Below are positions 51,133 through 60,749 of a stretch of DNA of 63,444 bases, in pieces. Origin of the DNA: Caryophanales bacterium (GTDB taxonomy: Bacteria > Bacillota > Bacilli > Bacillales > Amphibacillaceae); assembly GCA_026168805.1 (NCBI GenBank), contig JAPFDS010000047.1, positions 35,241-98,684 of the forward strand. Reading direction: 5' to 3'. A program made the position numbers and the translations under genes. Position 1 is the stretch's first letter, and each line of letters begins with the position of its first letter. The notes beneath the pieces were generated by a model. That model made no database searches and was not told where the DNA came from. It was given only the letters and a program-made list of their open reading frames with translations.

Positions 51133-51768
51133 TTAGGATATTTGCTTTCGTAAATTCTTCGTTGTTTGCACAACATCGTCTGCTTGGCTAATGGCTGAAA
51201 TTAAAGAAATTCCGTCAGCTCCAGCCTCCATTACTTTTCTTGCATTTGCTTCATTGATTCCACTAATGGCTACGATTGGCATCGAAGGGACCGCTTCTTT
51301 AATCTCTTTTAATCCTGTTAGATGGATGGGCGCAATAGCATCTTCTTTAGAATCGGTACGATAAATGGGACCGACACCAATATAATCTGCACCATCTTCC
51401 ATTGCTTGCATGGATTCTTCAACAGTTGAAGTAGAGACCCCTACAACCATATGTGGAGGTATTTTCCTTTTAACTTCTTTTAGCGGTACATCTCCTTGTC
51501 CAATATGAAAACCATCCGCCTCAACAATCAACCCAAGTTCAACATCATCATTTACAATAAAAGGTATATTATTATCTTTGCAAATATCTCGCAACGTTTG
51601 GGCTAACTGTACTCGCTCTTCTCCAGTTTTTGATCCGGTGCCTTTTTCACGATACTGAAAACATGTAATCCCACCTTCAATCGCTTGCTTGACAACAGTT
51701 ATTGGATCTGACTGTGTATTTTGGCTTCCCATGATGAAATACAAATGTATTGCTTGTTTTATATCCAT
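51133..51768 (-). CDS. thiE: Thiamine-phosphate synthase ThiE
   Basis: 211 residues, TIM barrel. QYREKGTGSK for the diphosphate binding loop, NDDVELGLIVEADGFHIGQ, VGVSTSTVEE, GADYIGVGPIYRTDSK and ISGINEANA are the conserved ThiE segments. It joins HMP-PP and thiazole phosphate to give thiamine phosphate. It starts 16 bases after thiD, in the same riboswitch-controlled operon. Confidence 0.93.
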   Translation of the reverse strand: MDIKQAIHLYFIMGSQNTQSDPITVVKQAIEGGITCFQYREKGTGSKTGEERVQLAQTLRDICKDNNIPFIVNDDVELGLIVEADGFHIGQGDVPLKEVKRKIPPHMVVGVSTSTVEESMQAMEDGADYIGVGPIYRTDSKEDAIAPIHLTGLKEIKEAVPSMPIVAISGINEANARKVMEAGADGISLISAISQADDVVQTTKNLRKQIS

Positions 51769-51784
51769 GATGCATTCCTCCAGA

Positions 51785-52603
51785 TTATTTTGATGAGTTT
51801 GGTAATCCTTTCAAACGATGTCCCCAATAATTTGTCGGTCCATTTCCCTTGCCTAGCTTTAAACTGTAATAGATCGCGTCGGTAATGAAATCTTTTGCTG
51901 TTTGTACTGCTTCGTGGAACGCACGACCTTTTGCTAATTCTGCTGTGAGTGCTGCCGAGAACGTACAGCCTGTTCCGTGTGTATGGTGCGTATCGATCCA
52001 ATCTGTTTCATAATAATAATACTCTTTTCCATCAAATAGTACGTCAATCGGTTCTTTTTCAAAATGTCCACCTGTGATGACAGCAGCTTTCGCCCCGAAT
52101 TCTTGAACAATACTTTTAGCTGCACGTTCAGCGTCAGATACATGTTTAATCGATTCATCAAGTAATATTTCCGCTTCAGGAATATTCGGTGTGACAACTG
52201 TTGCTAAAGGTAGTAACGTTTCTTGCATTGTTTCTCGAGAAGCTTGATCCATCAACGAATCACCACTTTTTGCAACCATCACTGGATCAATGACATACGG
52301 AACATCCAAGTGTTTGATTTTATGTGCAACAGCTTGCATCATTTCAGGGGTTGCAATCATTCCTGTTTTTATGGCGTCGGGTACGATGTCTGAAATGACA
52401 CTCTCTAATTGCTGTTCAATGAGTGCAATTGGTAAATGTTCAATGTGTTGAACGCCAAGTGTATTTTGTGCAACGACTGAAGTAATCACACTCATTCCAA
52501 ATACTTCCCGCTCTTGAAACGTTTTTAAGTCTGCTTGTATTCCAGCTCCACCTGTTGGATCTGTTCCGGCTATTGTCAATGCAGTTTTCACGTGCTTTTC
52601 CAT
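51785..52603 (-). CDS. thiD: Hydroxymethylpyrimidine (phosphate) kinase ThiD
   Basis: 272 residues of the ribokinase fold: TIAGTDPTGGAGIQADLKTF, YVIDPVMVAKSGDSLMD, VTPNIPEAEILL, VITGGHFE and HTHGTGCTFSAALTAELAKG (anion-hole and catalytic Asp region). It phosphorylates HMP and HMP-P. GGAGG precedes the ATG. With thiE under the TPP riboswitch it forms a salvage-type thiamine operon; thiM and thiazole genes are not in the window. Confidence 0.93.
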   Translation of the reverse strand: MEKHVKTALTIAGTDPTGGAGIQADLKTFQEREVFGMSVITSVVAQNTLGVQHIEHLPIALIEQQLESVISDIVPDAIKTGMIATPEMMQAVAHKIKHLDVPYVIDPVMVAKSGDSLMDQASRETMQETLLPLATVVTPNIPEAEILLDESIKHVSDAERAAKSIVQEFGAKAAVITGGHFEKEPIDVLFDGKEYYYYETDWIDTHHTHGTGCTFSAALTAELAKGRAFHEAVQTAKDFITDAIYYSLKLGKGNGPTNYWGHRLKGLPNSSK

Positions 52604-52630
52604 GAAAATTCCTCCTACAATTTATCATTA

Positions 52631-52660
52631 AAAAACCACTCCCAATATGGAGTGGTTTTC
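52631..52660 (-). terminator. Riboswitch-controlled terminator of thiD-thiE
   Basis: AAACCACTCC / GGGAGTGGTTT with TTTTTT after it on the minus strand, placed between the TPP aptamer and the thiD start. Alternative pairing with the aptamer would give transcription control. Confidence 0.8.
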
Positions 52661-52683
52661 CTACATTACTTATGTAGAAATCC

Positions 52684-52772
52684 TACTCCACTTTCCTACG
52701 CTAGTTTCAACTAGATCAGGTTCCAAGGGATTAAGAAAGATCTTATCTCAGCCAAATGGCACCCCTAGTGGA
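52684..52772 (-). promoter_or_regulatory. TPP riboswitch (THI element)
   Basis: On the minus strand: AGGGGTGCC, GGCTGAGA, CCCTTGGAACCTGATC, and GAAACTAGCGTAGGAAAGTGG. These are the conserved TPP-aptamer segments in order, including the CUGAGA and ACCUGAUC blocks that contact the pyrimidine and diphosphate. It precedes thiD-thiE and, with the terminator, should switch them off when thiamine diphosphate is plentiful. Confidence 0.95.
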
Positions 52773-52865
52773 ATGTATTATTTTTCAATTGGTATTATAT
52801 GACTCATACGTAAACTTAAGCATGCTCGTTCTTCTTTGTCAAATGCAAGGCTAGCATATATGTCC

Positions 52866-54746
52866 CTAAGATTTATTCATTTCTTCAACGATAAGAGATA
52901 ATTCTTCCCAACGTTCCATTTTTTCCCCTAATTGTTGTTCGATCTTTTCCTGTTCGGTAAAAAGTTCTTGGACCTTTTCTGCGTCGCTACTTGCCTCAAC
53001 GAGTTGTTCTTCAATCGTTTCTTGTTTCTCTTCTAGTGCCATAATATCATCTTCAATGGTTTCCCATTCCCGCTTTTCATGATAGGACAATCGCACTTGT
53101 TTCTTTTGCGTCCGTTTTGGTTGTTCCTTTTTCTTCGGTTTTTCTTTCGCCTCTGCTTTTTTAGATGCATCTAGGAATTCTGTATAATTTCCATAGACGA
53201 GATCAATCTTCCCTTTGCCAGTAAATACGAGTAATTTTTCAGCAATGCGGTCTAAAAAGTAACGGTCATGTGAAACGGTAATGACAACGCCAGGAAAGTG
53301 ATCAATATATTCTTCTAAAACGGTTAATGTTTGAATGTCCAAATCATTCGTCGGTTCATCCAATAACAACACATTTGGCTCCGTCATTAATATTTTCAAC
53401 AAATATAGACGGCGTTTCTCTCCACCTGACAGTCTACGAATATAATTCCACTGTTCAGAACGCCTAAATAAAAAGTGTTCCAACATTTGTTCCGCAGTAA
53501 TCGCGTCCCCATCTTTTGTGTAGATGATTTCAGCCGTTTCTTTAATGTAATCAATGACCTTTTGCGAACCGTCTAGATCTTCATCCCCTTGACGATAATA
53601 ACCAATATGAACCGTTTCACCCATATGAATCGATCCACTTGTTGGTTCCAGTCTTCCGGCCATTAGATCAAGTAATGTCGTTTTCCCAATGCCATTCGGA
53701 CCAATAATACCGATTCGATCTCCAGGAATGACTAAATGATTCAATCCATCAATCATTTTCTGCTCTTCATAGGAAAAGTCAACATCTTTAAGTTCGATGA
53801 CATCTTTGCCAAGACGCTTTGAACCAACGTGAACATTTAATTGTTCGTCTGTTGTATGAAACGTCTTGTCTTGTAACTTTTCGACACGAGAAATGTGCGC
53901 CTTTTGTTTCGTTGACCGCGCTCTAGGCCCTCTTTGAAGCCAAGCAAGTTCTCTTTTAAGTAAGTTTGCATGTTTTTTCTCTTCATCTCGTTCAAGTTGT
54001 TCCCGCTCTGCTTTCTTCTCTAAAAATAGCTCATAGTTTCCTTCATACATAAATAGGCGCCCTCGATCGAGTTCAAACATTTTGTTTGTAACACGGTTTA
54101 AAAAGTATCGATCATGTGTCACGAGTAATAGCGCACCTTTATACGTAGAAAGATGTTGTTCAAGCCATTCAATCGTTTCATTGTCTAAATGGTTGGTCGG
54201 TTCATCTAAAATGAGCAAATCAGCAGGTTGAATGAGTGCTTTTGCTAAGGCAACACGTTTACGTTGTCCACCGGAAAGCTCTCGTACATGTTGATGGATT
54301 TGGTGCACACCAAGTTTAGAAAGAATCGTCGTTGCTTCCGTATTCGCTTCCCACGCTTGTTGTTTGTCCATTTCTTCTTGAGCCTTTAAAAAGCGACTTT
54401 GTGCTCGTTCACTCATCGGATCTAACTCAAGTTCCAAGCGGGCACGTTCATAGGCACGCATCGAAATCATGCGGGTGCTGTCCCCATAATAAATTTGGTC
54501 AAAAACTGTTTCATCTTCTGCTAGGTCAGGATCTTGCGCCAAATAAGCAATGGTGTATGCTTTTGAATGACGAACTTCTCCTTCTTCTGGAACTTCAATG
54601 CCTGCAAGTACTTTTAAAAATGTTGATTTACCCGTTCCATTTACACCTACTAGTCCAATTCGTTCTTTGCTTTCAATCGTACAAGATATATTTTCAAATA
54701 ATACCTTATCTCCATACGACTTTGTTATATGTTCAACAGTTAACAT
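52866..54746 (-). CDS. yfmR: ABC-F protein, YfmR/Uup-like
   Basis: 626 residues from the ATG at 54746. Two ABC domains: Walker A GVNGTGKST (first) and GPNGIGKTT (second), signatures ELSGGQRKRVALAKAL and RRLSGGEKRRLYLLK, Walker B LLILDEPTNHLD and VLLLDEPTNDLD. A linker rich in Arg/Lys lies between, and the C-terminal coiled coil (EEKQETIEEQLVEASSDAEKV) resembles Uup/YfmR. Length is close to B. subtilis YfmR (629), which helps ribosomes at difficult stretches together with EF-P. No membrane domain; not a transporter. Confidence 0.85.
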   Translation of the reverse strand: MLTVEHITKSYGDKVLFENISCTIESKERIGLVGVNGTGKSTFLKVLAGIEVPEEGEVRHSKAYTIAYLAQDPDLAEDETVFDQIYYGDSTRMISMRAYERARLELELDPMSERAQSRFLKAQEEMDKQQAWEANTEATTILSKLGVHQIHQHVRELSGGQRKRVALAKALIQPADLLILDEPTNHLDNETIEWLEQHLSTYKGALLLVTHDRYFLNRVTNKMFELDRGRLFMYEGNYELFLEKKAEREQLERDEEKKHANLLKRELAWLQRGPRARSTKQKAHISRVEKLQDKTFHTTDEQLNVHVGSKRLGKDVIELKDVDFSYEEQKMIDGLNHLVIPGDRIGIIGPNGIGKTTLLDLMAGRLEPTSGSIHMGETVHIGYYRQGDEDLDGSQKVIDYIKETAEIIYTKDGDAITAEQMLEHFLFRRSEQWNYIRRLSGGEKRRLYLLKILMTEPNVLLLDEPTNDLDIQTLTVLEEYIDHFPGVVITVSHDRYFLDRIAEKLLVFTGKGKIDLVYGNYTEFLDASKKAEAKEKPKKKEQPKRTQKKQVRLSYHEKREWETIEDDIMALEEKQETIEEQLVEASSDAEKVQELFTEQEKIEQQLGEKMERWEELSLIVEEMNKS

Positions 54747-54782
54747 CGCACTCTTCCTCACATCATAGAAATACTAATCCGC

Positions 54783-54971
54783 TTACTCTTCCTCTGTAGG
54801 ATTCTTCTTGGACTTTACCCATTCTTTTACAAATAATACAATTAAAAATAATAGCCAAGACGTTACAATATAAAAGATAATAATACCTTGGTCATATAAA
54901 TCATTCCAGAATAAAAGCATGCCACCCCACACAAGACCGATGACAATGATTTGATACAATAAAAATTTCAT
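54783..54971 (-). CDS. Small membrane protein
   Basis: 62 residues from the ATG at 54971 (AGGAGG upstream). Two hydrophobic helices (IIVIGLVWGGMLLFWN and IIIFYIVTSWLLFLIVLFV) and a basic/acidic C-terminal tail (KEWVKSKKNPTEEE). Family not recognised. Separated by 36 bases from the yfmR start, so probably co-transcribed. Confidence 0.65.
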   Translation of the reverse strand: MKFLLYQIIVIGLVWGGMLLFWNDLYDQGIIIFYIVTSWLLFLIVLFVKEWVKSKKNPTEEE

Positions 54972-55082
54972 GCATGCGCTCCTCCTACTATTCACCTTCT
55001 GTTATCTCTATTTTAACGTACACAACTGTACATATCCATTCATAATGGTACAATAGCAAAAAATCCTTATGCTTTAACCCAG

Positions 55083-56180
55083 TCACAAGGATTTTTCATC
55101 AAGCGGAAATGTGATTTTACATGTTGTTATGCTTCCTTTTGAATCAATTGAAATTGTTCCATGCAAGGAATCCATAATCTCCTTTGCAATGGCAAGACCT
55201 AGTCCACTACCGCCTGTTTCTCTACTCCGTGAATCATCGATCCGATAAAATCGTTCAAATATATGTTCTTGCTCTTCTTTCGTTAAATGACTACTATGAC
55301 CAGAGATTATGAACGAGTACGTATCTTCGGTCTTTTTGCCGATAATGGAAATCGTTTCTTCCTCTTTGCCATATCGCACTGCATTGTCAATGACGTTACT
55401 TAACACTTGTTGACAGGCATCTTCTTGTATGAATAACATACAAGGCTCTATGTTTGTTTCAATCGTTGAACCTTTTTGTTCGAGTTGTAAGGCGAACATA
55501 TGTACTTGCAATTGAATGATTTCTTCCGTCGATACATATGTTTTTTCCGTTAATAACGGATCTTTCTCTTCGCCCCATTGCTTGAGTTGATCGAGTTGAT
55601 CCATGAAAAAGGTTAATCTTTTTGCTTGGGCATACAGGGATTCGTATAACTCGTCATCCCCTTGAACGACCCCTTGATTCAACGCTTGTAAGTACCCCGT
55701 TAATGATGCAAGTGGCGTTCGTATTTCATGGGATAAATCCGTCAGAAGCTTTTCACGCTGCTGTTCATTTTTCTTAATATGCTCAATCATCACATTGTAT
55801 TGATGAATGAGTTCACCCATTTCATTGTCTTGTTCATAGGAAATGGTCGACGGATATATTCCTTGTTGCATTTGTTTTGTTGCTTCAACAAGCTGCTGCA
55901 TCGGGTCTAACATTTTCTTCGTTACGTAATGATGAATGAAACTTCCACCAATCATTGTGACGGTACTAATAATTAGAAAATATTGTAACAGTGATTGATT
56001 AAATTGTCCTTGCCGCTCTCCGTCTACTGTTCCTATGCCCTCTACAAGTACACAGGCCGAGCTGTAGATTGCCCAACTACTAATCCCAATCGCAACACCA
56101 ATCACAATCATATGAACGATTGTCAACTTCCACAAAAAACGTTTTGGTAATAGGGACTGGATTTTATTACGTAGTGACAA
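55083..56180 (-). CDS. Sensor histidine kinase
   Basis: 365 residues if it starts at TTG 56180 (overlapping the response regulator end by 14 bases). An upstream in-frame ATG at 56234 lies inside the regulator gene and seems less likely. Two membrane helices with an extracellular loop of about 35 residues, a HAMP-like segment (MLDPMQQLVEATKQMQQG), the phospho-acceptor DLSHEIRTPLASL (His151) and ATPase motifs VIDNAVRYG and GGSGLGLAIAK. Pairs with the regulator next to it. Short sensor loop suggests membrane or cell-wall signals, which is inference. Confidence 0.88.
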   Translation of the reverse strand: MSLRNKIQSLLPKRFLWKLTIVHMIVIGVAIGISSWAIYSSACVLVEGIGTVDGERQGQFNQSLLQYFLIISTVTMIGGSFIHHYVTKKMLDPMQQLVEATKQMQQGIYPSTISYEQDNEMGELIHQYNVMIEHIKKNEQQREKLLTDLSHEIRTPLASLTGYLQALNQGVVQGDDELYESLYAQAKRLTFFMDQLDQLKQWGEEKDPLLTEKTYVSTEEIIQLQVHMFALQLEQKGSTIETNIEPCMLFIQEDACQQVLSNVIDNAVRYGKEEETISIIGKKTEDTYSFIISGHSSHLTKEEQEHIFERFYRIDDSRSRETGGSGLGLAIAKEIMDSLHGTISIDSKGSITTCKITFPLDEKSL

Positions 56181-56850
56181 ATTTATACCCCATTCCTCGC
56201 ACTGTTTGAATCCGCTCAGGACGTGCTGGAACATCTTCTATTTTCTCACGAATCTTTTTAATGTGCACATCAATGGTACGATCAAGAATCGCTTGTTGTT
56301 CAGTAGGATATATTTCATCAATTAACGCTTCTCTAGAGAAAACAACTCCTGGATTTTGCATAAAGTAATACAATAACTGAAACTCGTGCTTCGTCATATG
56401 GATCTTTTTGTCATATAAAAGCACCTCGCCTTTACGAGGCATAATGCATAAGCCATCTGAAACAACTTTTTGACAAAAGTGACCGGTTCTACGGAGTACC
56501 GCTTCCACTTGAGCCACGAGTTCATCTGGGTCAAAGGGTTTCGTTATATACGAATCTGCCCCCATGCGTAACCCCGCTACTTTATCATCTATACGGGATT
56601 TAGCAGAGAGCATAATAATAGAAACATTTTCTTCACTCTGTTCGTGCACCCATGCACAAAACTCTTCCCCACTGACATGAGGAAGCATTAAATCTAAAAC
56701 AATCAAACAAGGATGGAATTGCAAAAATAACTCTTTTGCTTCCATCCCGTCTTTCGCTTCGACTACATAGTACTCATTTTTCTCTAAATATAAACGGACG
56801 AGATTTCGAATCATCTGATCGTCTTCTACTACGAGGATTGTTTCCTTCAC
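56167..56850 (-). CDS. OmpR/PhoB-family response regulator
   Basis: 227 residues from GTG at 56850 (GGAGG nine bases upstream). Receiver domain with acidic pair E9/D10/D11, phospho-acceptor D53 (LIVLDLMLPHVSG), conserved Lys in YITKPFDPDEL. A winged-helix domain follows (KIHMTKHEFQLLYYF, RTIDVHIKKIREKI, RTVRGMGYKF). Fourth gene in the membrane protein-CcdA-TlpA-regulator-kinase series; it may respond to extracytoplasmic thiol or envelope stress. Confidence 0.9.
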   Translation of the reverse strand: MKETILVVEDDQMIRNLVRLYLEKNEYYVVEAKDGMEAKELFLQFHPCLIVLDLMLPHVSGEEFCAWVHEQSEENVSIIMLSAKSRIDDKVAGLRMGADSYITKPFDPDELVAQVEAVLRRTGHFCQKVVSDGLCIMPRKGEVLLYDKKIHMTKHEFQLLYYFMQNPGVVFSREALIDEIYPTEQQAILDRTIDVHIKKIREKIEDVPARPERIQTVRGMGYKFVTT

Positions 56851-56876
56851 TGGAAAATACCTCCTCAACCTCTTTT

Positions 56877-57449
56877 TTATTCAACATCTGAGAATACATC
56901 TACCATTTGATCATAGTTCATCGGTCCTTGACCAACATTTACAATCAAACCGTCAGAGTCTAATATATATGTTGTCGGCATCACTTGAACTCCATAACGA
57001 TACGTCACTTCGAGCTCCTCATCAATAACAACTGGTAATGTGAAACCGAACTCTTCCATAAACTTTGGAACATCATCCACATTTTGTTCTCTTTCATACA
57101 TGTTTACAGCTAACACTTGGACATCACTTTCTTCATGAAACTTTTGCATATCAGGTGCTTCTGCACGGCATGGAGGACACCAAGATGTGAAGAAATTTAG
57201 AAAAACAGGTGTTCCTTGAAAGTCAGACAATTTAACGGCCTCACCATCAAGTGTTTCCAATTCGAAATCAGGTGCTCGATTCCCTTTTTCTAAGCCGATC
57301 TCAACACCATCATCTTCTCCACCAGTTTCCTCAACCACTTCACTTCCAGTTGACTCCTCATCTTCCGCTTTATCAGAAGATAAGACAAAATCATAAAACG
57401 CCCAACCAAACATCGCTACAATTACTACAATGAGTATAATACGCTTCAT
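56877..57449 (-). CDS. Membrane-anchored thioredoxin-like protein (ResA/TlpA family)
   Basis: 190 residues. N-terminal membrane anchor IILIVVIVAMFGWAFYDFV, an acidic linker (23-50), then a TlpA/ResA domain with the WCPPC motif (SWCPPC, C91/C94), the cis-Pro in VQVMPTTYIL and the ResA-like Glu in VLAVNMYEREQN. It reduces disulfides outside the membrane, for example for cytochrome c maturation. Electrons would come from the CcdA homologue encoded 20 bases upstream. Confidence 0.88.
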   Translation of the reverse strand: MKRIILIVVIVAMFGWAFYDFVLSSDKAEDEESTGSEVVEETGGEDDGVEIGLEKGNRAPDFELETLDGEAVKLSDFQGTPVFLNFFTSWCPPCRAEAPDMQKFHEESDVQVLAVNMYEREQNVDDVPKFMEEFGFTLPVVIDEELEVTYRYGVQVMPTTYILDSDGLIVNVGQGPMNYDQMVDVFSDVE

Positions 57450-57469
57450 TTATTTAACCCTCCATCATT

Positions 57470-58207
57470 TTAACCTAATTTTGTAAACCAAGAATCTTCT
57501 ATTAAACGCAAAAAGAATGATGATATTTTCGTCATCTGTCCTGAAAACAAGACAAGTCCCATTGCAATCATAATCGTTCCGCCGACCTTCATAATTTTCT
57601 CACTGTACCGAACAATCCAACGTGCTCCGCCAATGAAAAACGTCAGGACGATAAACGGAATCGCAAATCCAATAATGTATGCAATGGTATAAAATGCTCC
57701 TTGCGTTGGATTACTAGCTGCAACGAGTAAAATGGAGCCAAAGATTGGTCCAATACAAGGTGTCCAACCAGCTGCGAAACCAGCACCTACAAGAACTGTT
57801 CCCAAATATCCAGCAGGCTTCCTTGCAGTTTGTAATCTCTTCTCTTGCATTAATGGTTTAATTTTTATCCAGCCAGCTACAAATAGTCCCATAACAATGA
57901 TAAAGATTCCAACAATCCGTTGTACAAGTACCCCTGTGTTTCCGGACACTAGAGTCTGTGCCCATTTTCCGAGGTATGTAAAACTCAATCCTAAACTCAT
58001 AAAGATGAGAGATACCCCAAGCAGGAAGAAGATTGAGTGTGTCAATAATTTACGTCGAACCTTCATGTCTTTGTTTGTTTGTAATTCTTTCACACTTACT
58101 CCAGTTATATACGATAAATAAATCGGAAATATTGGCAATGTACATGGATTTAAAAATGATAGAATCCCTGCACCAAACGCTAGCCAAAGTGTAACATCTC
58201 CACCCAT
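57470..58207 (-). CDS. ccdA: CcdA-type thiol:disulfide electron-transfer membrane protein
   Basis: 245 residues, about six membrane helices. The two functional Cys-Pro pairs are in FLNPCTLPIFPIYL (first helix) and GWTPCIGPIFGSIL. This moves reducing power from cytosolic thioredoxin to external thiol proteins. Adjacent to the TlpA-like gene, its natural partner. An AAAGGAAG site precedes the ATG. Confidence 0.9.
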   Translation of the reverse strand: MGGDVTLWLAFGAGILSFLNPCTLPIFPIYLSYITGVSVKELQTNKDMKVRRKLLTHSIFFLLGVSLIFMSLGLSFTYLGKWAQTLVSGNTGVLVQRIVGIFIIVMGLFVAGWIKIKPLMQEKRLQTARKPAGYLGTVLVGAGFAAGWTPCIGPIFGSILLVAASNPTQGAFYTIAYIIGFAIPFIVLTFFIGGARWIVRYSEKIMKVGGTIMIAMGLVLFSGQMTKISSFFLRLIEDSWFTKLG

Positions 58208-58210
58208 TTT

Positions 58211-58855
58211 CTAAAACTTCCTTTCACCTTTAAATTTCCACAGAAGCAAGATTGCTCCAATTCCTAAAACAACATACAACAATGGTGACACTAGGTAACC
58301 AAATAATGTTTTATGCGCATAAACAATAGACAGAATTATTCTCCCTACTGCCCATGCAAGAAACATCATGACAGAACCACGGAATGTATGCACTCGATCT
58401 ACAGTTATATAAATGAGTAATAGCACCATGACAATTGCTGCATTGATGAAAAATCCTATTCGTCCCGTTTGAAGCAATTGAATACATACGTATATAAACT
58501 GCGTACTTAAAAGCACCGGAACAAATACCTCAACCATTTCATTCACAGGCAACACATTCTTCTTTATATGTACGGCTATGTGAATGCTTGTAAAAATGAG
58601 CGCAAGGTAAAGAATTGTTGCATTACTCGGATAAGCAAGGACTGCAAATGGATCTTTAATAACAAGGTTAAATAACACAATTACTTTAGCAATCCAAATG
58701 TAAATCACTAGTTGTATCGTGATTGAAAATAGCCAATCCAGACGCTTCTTTTTTACTTTAAATGTTTCTTTACTTATTCCAATGTATGCGGCAATTCCAA
58801 TTGCAAAGCTTGCCAACAAAATAACAATGTGTTCAATCGCACTCGTCCACGTCAC
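58211..58855 (-). CDS. Polytopic membrane protein, unknown
   Basis: 214 residues starting with GTG at 58855 (GGGGG seven bases upstream). About six hydrophobic segments, including IEHIVILLASFAIGIAAYIG, ILYLALIFTSIHIAVHI, VLLSTQFIYVCIQLLQ and LYVVLGIGAILLLWKF. Family not recognised. It is the first gene of the operon, three bases before ccdA, so its role is probably linked with thiol-redox or envelope work. Confidence 0.7.
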   Translation of the reverse strand: MTWTSAIEHIVILLASFAIGIAAYIGISKETFKVKKKRLDWLFSITIQLVIYIWIAKVIVLFNLVIKDPFAVLAYPSNATILYLALIFTSIHIAVHIKKNVLPVNEMVEVFVPVLLSTQFIYVCIQLLQTGRIGFFINAAIVMVLLLIYITVDRVHTFRGSVMMFLAWAVGRIILSIVYAHKTLFGYLVSPLLYVVLGIGAILLLWKFKGERKF

Positions 58856-59117
58856 TTGTTTACCCCCACTTTATCATCTTTCCACCTTATCATACCGTTC
58901 AATTATGAAAGTTTGATGAATGCCGGAGATTTCTATATAAAAAAATTTTGCACCGTCAATAATTAGACATATTTATCTCCATTTTACAGTGAACGAAAGA
59001 AATTGACCAATTCTTTGTTTCACGTTGACGTATCTATTTAGAACATGTCCTTGAATCTGCTATACTACTCATACATTAATGAATTTCAATCATTTGAGTA
59101 AGGGAGAGTTGATAGGT

Positions 59118-60104
59118 GTGAGTCTTACAAAAGGAGAAAAAAATTGTATTACAGATGTGACAGGAGTTCGTGTAGGGCATGTCACATTATATGAAAAGCT
59201 AAATGATGCAGATACGGTCTGTACGGGTGTGACAGCGATATTACCACATAACGGAAACTTATTTGCTGAAAAAGTACGCGCTGCAAGTTACGTTGTCAAT
59301 GGATTTGGGAAAACAAATGGCCTCATTCAAGTAGATGAACTAGGGACAATCGAATCACCCATCATGCTGACAAACACATTTAGCGTCGGTGCGGTCATGC
59401 AAGGAACACTTGATTATATGCTCGATCAAGACAAAACCATTGGTGATTCCACCAGTTCACTCAATCTCGTTGTCGGAGAGTGTAATGATAGTTATTTAAA
59501 TTCCATGCGACTGCAAGCAGTAAAGCCAAAACACGCAATTGAAGCCATTGAAGCTGCTTCAACAGATGCTTCTGTAGAAGGAGCTGTTGGAGCGGGCAAA
59601 GGAATGGTCTGTTATCAATATAAAGGCGGCATCGGAACGTCCTCTCGAATGGTCCAATCTGAAGGAGATACATATACATTCGGCGTGCTTGTTTTAAGTA
59701 ACTTTGGTGAAAAAGAACAAGCGCTGTTTGCTGATTGGAATCCAGTCACATTAGATACTCCAGATGGTTCCATTATGATGATTCTCGCAACAGATGCTCC
59801 GCTATATGATCGTCAATTAAAACGAATGGCCAAGAGAATGGCGATTGGCCTTGGCCGAACAGGCAGTAATATTGGACACGGAAGCGGCGATATCGCCATC
59901 GCCTTTTCAACAGCCAATCGCTATTCCCACACAAACAAAGAGCCAACAGAAACGATGACACATGTACGTGATGACCATCCAATCATCAATCAAATGTTTC
60001 AAGCGGTCATCGAAGCGACAGAAGAGGCAATTATAAATTCCCTTCGCGCAGCAGAAACAACCTATGGCAGAAAAGGAAGAGTCGTTGAAAAAGCACCATT
60101 ATAA
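59118..60104 (+). CDS. P1/S58-family (DmpA-like) aminopeptidase
   Basis: 328 residues if it starts at GTG 59118 (GGGAG nine bases upstream); an ATG at 59079 is in frame but without a good site. Family features: ITDVTGVRVGHVTL, GVTAILPHN, TNTFSVGAVMQG, GECNDSYLN, GAVGAGKGMVCYQYKGGIGT and the autoprocessing nucleophile Ser in IGHGSGDIAIAF. DmpA/BapA enzymes cleave N-terminal residues or beta-peptides after self-cleavage before that Ser. Monocistronic, with a hairpin after it. Confidence 0.85.
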   Translation: MSLTKGEKNCITDVTGVRVGHVTLYEKLNDADTVCTGVTAILPHNGNLFAEKVRAASYVVNGFGKTNGLIQVDELGTIESPIMLTNTFSVGAVMQGTLDYMLDQDKTIGDSTSSLNLVVGECNDSYLNSMRLQAVKPKHAIEAIEAASTDASVEGAVGAGKGMVCYQYKGGIGTSSRMVQSEGDTYTFGVLVLSNFGEKEQALFADWNPVTLDTPDGSIMMILATDAPLYDRQLKRMAKRMAIGLGRTGSNIGHGSGDIAIAFSTANRYSHTNKEPTETMTHVRDDHPIINQMFQAVIEATEEAIINSLRAAETTYGRKGRVVEKAPL

Positions 60105-60118
60105 GGATTTGCCCATTA

Positions 60119-60160
60119 TAAAACCAGCTTCATCAATAGATTGACATAGCTGGTTTTATA
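60119..60160. terminator. Shared hairpin between convergent genes
   Basis: AAAACCAGCT / AGCTGGTTTT with an 18-base loop, between the peptidase (stop 60104) and the gene ending at 60183. The 3' arm with its flank, TGACATAGCTGGTTTT, is the complement of a block in the 113-bp palindromic elements. Confidence 0.7.
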
Positions 60161-60182
60161 GTGTGTGTACAAAATAACTTAT

Positions 60183-60749
60183 TTATCTTTTGTATAGTGT
60201 TATTTGAGTGATTACCCCATCATCTTCAAAGAATTTAATATGGCGTTCATGCTCCCGATCAACATAATTTTTTGACACGCCGATTCCTGTTTCATTCGTT
60301 GTATATGTGTCCGTTCCATACACTTCTTCTACGCGATCAATCGAATCACCGACTTGAAGGCCTTTCGTCGTTTCATACCCTTTCTCACGAATTTCGATGT
60401 AGGTTAGCTGTTCCTCCCCATCCACACCAAGTGAGAAATCATCATATTCATACATATTCTCAAACACTGGATTATCCTCATCCTCCTCGAACTCTCCATA
60501 TGCCTGAAGTGTTTCTCCATCCATATCTTCTAATAACTCAAACGGTTCAATTTGTTCGGTTGCTAGATCTGTATCCGCAATAAACCGGTCATTAATTTCA
60601 TATACCCACCATATAAGAACTCCGACTACAAATAAAAACGGAATGCTGAACCATATCATTGAGGCCTTTTTTGATTTTTTTGACATAAATATTCCTATAA
60701 TAATTGGTATAATAAATATTCCCATCATCGCTAACACTTGAAAACCCAT
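60183..60749 (-). CDS. Membrane-anchored protein, unknown
   Basis: 188 residues from the second of two close ATGs (60749; AAGGGG seven bases upstream). Two N-terminal hydrophobic helices (LAMMGIFIIPIIIGIFM and IWFSIPFLFVVGVLIWWVY), then an acidic soluble domain with YTTNETGIGVSKNYVDREHERHIKFF and a final VITQITLYK. The C-terminal part, with GLQVGDSIDRVEEVYG, resembles the 'G-x-S-x-x-E-v-x-x-x-y-G' repeats seen in small secreted Bacillus proteins. Function unknown. Confidence 0.65.
   Translation of the reverse strand: MGFQVLAMMGIFIIPIIIGIFMSKKSKKASMIWFSIPFLFVVGVLIWWVYEINDRFIADTDLATEQIEPFELLEDMDGETLQAYGEFEEDEDNPVFENMYEYDDFSLGVDGEEQLTYIEIREKGYETTKGLQVGDSIDRVEEVYGTDTYTTNETGIGVSKNYVDREHERHIKFFEDDGVITQITLYKR

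Noticed and set aside
54332-54799. Plus-strand 155-codon frame
   Set aside because: Antisense to the highly conserved first ABC domain of the ABC-F gene; composition is that of a shadow.
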